Positions 60,801 through 64,000 of a DNA stretch of 64,000 nucleotides are shown here, piece after piece; the stretch's first letter is position 1, and each line of letters starts with the position of its first letter. Under the pieces are notes generated by a model that had not been told where the DNA came from, did no database searches, and saw only the letters and a list, made by a program, of their open reading frames with translations. A program made the position numbers and the translations under genes. Origin of the DNA: Styela clava (taxonomy: Eukaryota > Chordata > Ascidiacea > Stolidobranchia > Styelidae); assembly GCF_964204865.1 (NCBI RefSeq), contig NC_135258.1, positions 10,035,001 through 10,099,000 of the forward strand, written 5' to 3'.

Positions 60801-63800
60801 AGAAACAAAAAAATGATGTTTATAAAGAATAATTCGATTTATTTTGGAGCATAATATATATTTGAATATAAATTAACTGAATAATCTTCAGCTAATTTGC
60901 ATATTTTTACCAATAAATTCAATTTCACCATTATTATAAACCAATAAGCTATGAATAATACAATTTCTAGAAGTGATATCATCTTTTGTGCAATTATAAC
61001 ATTTATTGAGTTTACTATATATACCAATATATATGCTAGACAGATCACCAAATACAAATATATACATCCATACAGAAACAAATCATTAGGTCAGCTTAAA
61101 CATAAAAATAAAATCCGATCACTATCTATTACAAATGTCTAATGGATAATAAAATAATAGGCATTCTCAATTTTCAATTTCTGAATCATTCATTATTCAT
61201 TCTGGACGCCCAGAAATAGACCAAACGGATAGACATTTTCTCAAATCATAACATAAAATCAACTGTTAGGAAAGGCATTTATATCAGAGGTGTGCAACCT
61301 GCGGCCCGTGGGCCAAATGCCGCCCACAAGGAAAAATTGTAAGGCCCTCGGTGAGATGCCAATTTTATATGGTGTGTGGCTCGCGAAACGAGTTTTCAAT
61401 TGAGTTTTATCTGGTACGTGCAATTAACTACAATCCCTTTGCGTTGCAAAGCCTCTACCTGAGTCCAATTTATTATCTATGCCTATGATGTTACAATGCC
61501 GTAACAGCTAGCTCGTGCAAAGTGAACAACGCATGTCATAAGATCAATAACCAAAATTTTTGAGTCTGCAACTACTAGAAAGCCTATGTTACCGTAAAAA
61601 AAGGTGCGGCCTGCAGTTTCACCCAGTTATTTGTATCTGGCCCTCTTGTATGTATTAAAGGTTGCACACCCCTGATTAAACATAATGAGCAATATCATTT
61701 AGACATGAGGTATTGATCTCTGGGTAATACAATACCCAGTAAAAACAGGATTATTATTTGGTTACCCTAAACAATTATACTGATCTGATTGCACCTATAT
61801 GGAGATAGAGAAAATTGTGTACCTGATCCAACTCTTTCATTTGTCTTTTTCTTTCTGCATCAGCTTCTCTGATGACTTGTTGTAGTTTAGCAACTTCTTT
61901 TTCCATTTGCTCAAGCTGAGTTTTGCTTTCCGCAGCTTGTTGTTTCATTCTCTGGAGCTCAGCCTGAGAAAGAATAATTAATATCATTGCTGTCATCTTA
62001 GTTCTGGTCATTCTGAGAAACCTTTGACTGGCCAGATATGATCTAATCAAGAAAGTGGCTCCAGTGACATTACATACATATGCCATACTTGACTTAATAT
62101 AATGGGATAAATTCTCCTTCGAATGTGATTTACTTGGGGGCCTGGAGATTATATGAAAATTATTGCTTCACAATTTCATATATTTTATTACCCTAAACTG
62201 CTTGTCTGAAAAAATCTGACTTTAGTCAGACAAAACGTTTAAAAAATAATGGTTGTAAACTATTTGTCGGATGACTTCACTCACATGAGATGCTACAAAA
62301 TATATTTAGAGAACGTGTATGTAAGACTCTTGAACTATTCATTACAGCCATTCTGATTCTTGTGAACAGTGCATACATATGCACTAACACAACAGGAAAA
62401 GGAGGAGCAGCTAGGCTCACACTACTATAATCAATCATACAAAAAAGTTTAATTTTCAAATTTTCACGATCAATGAGCATCAGTTGTTTGCATTGATCAA
62501 CTTGATCACAAAAATTCGTTCTGATTCTTTTTTTATCTGTCCACTCAAATGAAAACTCATGTGTTTTGATGTGCAACCTAACCTTGAGAGATTCTTTTTC
62601 TTTCTCCACTCTGGCATGATCAAGATTAACTTTAACGAGAGCCGCTTCTTTTGTTGTAATTTCTTCTTTCAACTGATCGATTTGATGATTCATAATCTTT
62701 AGTTTCCTTTTCATTTCTGTGATTTCATCCTGTAAAAAAGTGAGAAAAAAAAACACCTGTTTATTTTAATAAAACTAATCGGAAGGTCTAAAGCAGTAGT
62801 TTCAATCATTAGGCTTCGGACAAATACAGACTTATACAGTTTTATCCCATTTCTTGCATTTTGACTCCCTGAATTTAAAAATAGAGCAATTTTTAACACA
62901 GTTATGTTGACTAAATTAGGGATTGCCAAACTTTTCAAATTCAGGACATATTTGCTCTCTGTAATACAAATGTGGCACATGGAAAATAAATTTCTCTTTA
63001 ATAACATCAAATTACGACAAAGAAAAGTTTCACAATACACTGAACTTCACCATGGTACAGAAAATGTCAACGGACAGGCACACACGCACGGCAAAAATTC
63101 ATAAAAGTTACCAAAACCTCAAATGAGGTTTATTGAACAGACAAAATAAAAGTGGTACGAGGGCAATTTCATCCTGGGATTTAGTATATAAGTGACAAAA
63201 TTAGATTCGAAAGCATTGTTAACAAATGAATATAAGATAAAAAAAAAACTATGATATTAGATGTAATCAAATTTATCTGCCTGATTTACTGATAACTTGA
63301 TATCTTTCGATAAGAATAAATTTATATATAGCTCCAAGCTTGACCATGGTTGCTTGAAACTTTCTATCGAAGGAATGGAACCTCGCGTTGAAACTTTTTC
63401 AAAATATCATAACATGGCATCTCCTAAACACAGTCATTTCTCTATCTGTATGAACCTTTGGGAGTCCATTTTGAATAGAATTTAGTATGAAGTTTATACT
63501 ACAGAATGTCTATAAACTCCTTTTACAATTTCAATTTTGTTATGAAGTCAGTTCTCAATATATTTTAACCAGGTTTGTCGTTTTTATATCAGTAGTAGTT
63601 TTAAGTATTTTCACTTCATTTAATATATCTGTTAGGGCCAAAACAATATACGGTATCGATAAATTTCATTTGCAATTTTTAAAATTTTCCAAGACTTTAG
63701 GATAAATATTAGCAAGGATTAATGAATATATTACCTGTGCTTCAATTAGATTCTTGCTGTAGAGATTACGATCCGATCGAACAGCCTCATACAGATTCTG

Positions 63801-63896
63801 TTGTTGTTTTAATTTTGTTTCAGCTTCAGCAATTTTCTTTTTATAATCGAAAATCTGCATTTCCCGTACTTTTACATCTTCCATGTGTTGTAAAAC
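57661..63896 (-). CDS. CFAP58: CFAP58 (CCDC147), C-terminal half, partial at right edge
   Basis: Coiled-coil protein of cilia and sperm flagella, needed for axoneme and midpiece assembly in animals studied. Minus-strand exons in the window: 63896-63735, 62729-62583, 61963-61823, 60788-60565, 60122-59969, 59558-59376, 58272-58139, 57781-57661 (stop TAA); 421 residues, phases closing. Nearly all is heptad-rich helix: EDVKVREMQIFDYKKKIAEA, LKIMNHQIDQLKEEI, RTRCKALEEELENPMNIHRW, RKLEGSDPSAYEMIQKIQ, ILARQPGPEVAEQLQIYQQT, and the conserved C-terminus RFAGGGFNLKQPQKTSA. The vertebrate protein is about 870 residues, so roughly the N-terminal half lies beyond the right edge. Introns hold SINEs and hAT-like elements. 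AATAAA on the minus strand at 57563-57558. The gene converges on ST9. Confidence 0.95.
58429..58740 (-). mobile_element. tRNA-derived SINE
   Basis: On the minus strand: A-box-like TTGCGCAAGTGTTAGAAAT, B box GGTTCGCAGGATCGAATCC, then CTCCTCGCCGCCTCAGGG, CTGGACGAGAGGCC and a tail GGGATAAATATATCCTATCC. This is the most complete copy of the family. In a CFAP58 intron. Confidence 0.8.
60430..60545 (+). mobile_element. SINE, 3' half
   Basis: CGACATGGAATGGTGACTTG, ACGAAAGGCC and a tail ending AATCCTATCCC match the 3' half of the SINE at 29296-29550. The tRNA-like head is missing. In a CFAP58 intron. Confidence 0.65.
61285..61674 (+). mobile_element. hAT-like short TIR element
   Basis: Ends CAGAGGTGTGCAACCTGCGG and (inverted) CAGGGGTGTGCAACCTTTAA with GC-rich subterminal CGGCCCGTGGGCC. 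390 bp. The flanking 8 bp match only weakly. In a CFAP58 intron. Confidence 0.75.
62918..62990 (+). mobile_element. Degenerate hAT-like end
   Basis: TTAGGGATTGCCAAACTTTT followed by AAATTCAGGACATAT resembles a decayed hAT terminal repeat. Weak evidence. In a CFAP58 intron. Confidence 0.25.
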
Positions 63897-64000
63897 CTGT
63901 ATTATAATACATTATAAATATAATTCTGCCTAAGATCAAGTAAAAAGGATTTTCCTATTTATTTCATGAGAGAGGAAATCTGATGAGGTGACCTAACCAT

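Noticed and set aside
1-64000. CRISPR arrays, bacterial operons, ribosome binding sites, rRNA genes
   Set aside because: The window is eukaryotic nuclear DNA with spliced genes; no spaced repeats or rRNA-like sequence seen.

Overview
This is animal nuclear DNA. It is AT-rich, its genes are split into short exons with GT..AG introns, and mobile DNA is scattered between and inside genes. The gene content is deuterostome-like: a TBX20-type T-box gene, an ABCG2-type half-transporter, the axonemal coiled-coil gene CFAP58, and a membrane-anchored vWA-EGF-ZP protein whose architecture recalls ascidian egg-coat proteins. Together with the compact introns and an expanded Sulfotransfer_4 family this suggests a tunicate (ascidian); that placement is inference from recognised families, not a database match.

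Layout. 1-5.15 kb: 5' half of TBX20 on the minus strand, running off the left edge, with a mobile element in its last visible intron. 6.2-12.7 kb: a complete 16-exon plus-strand gene for an 848-residue secreted or membrane protein (signal peptide, vWA, six EGF-like repeats, ZP domain, furin-like site, C-terminal membrane segment). 14.7-21.0 kb: a complete 16-exon ABCG2-like gene (680 residues). 23.6-57.1 kb: a head-to-tail array of nine paralogues of a P-loop Sulfotransfer_4-type protein, here ST1 to ST9, all with the same four-exon plan (about 252, 151, 107 nt and a variable last exon) and, where complete, a hydrophobic C-terminal tail. ST2, ST6, ST7 and ST8 read as intact. ST9 is intact except that its start codon is GTG. 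ST1, ST3, ST4 and ST5 carry stops, frameshifts or deletions. A C2H2 zinc-finger gene with a nonsense codon sits antisense in the first intron of ST6. 57.66-64 kb: the C-terminal half of CFAP58 on the minus strand, running off the right edge and converging on ST9.

The array shows birth and death by tandem duplication. The clearest case is ST8/ST9, whose duplicated unit also carried the last exon of CFAP58; an orphan copy of that exon lies between the two genes. A TIR element with an 8-bp target duplication sits in ST8 while the matching site in ST9 is empty, so it arrived after the duplication.

Mobile DNA: several hAT-like short TIR elements (two with a good 8-bp target duplication besides the ST8 one), three copies of a 0.65-0.82 kb element with about 45-bp inverted ends, a tRNA-derived SINE family (one copy nested inside a hAT-like element), and a 220-bp near-perfect hairpin in an ST7 intron. 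All coordinates of exons were read by eye; reading phase closes exactly in every gene called complete.
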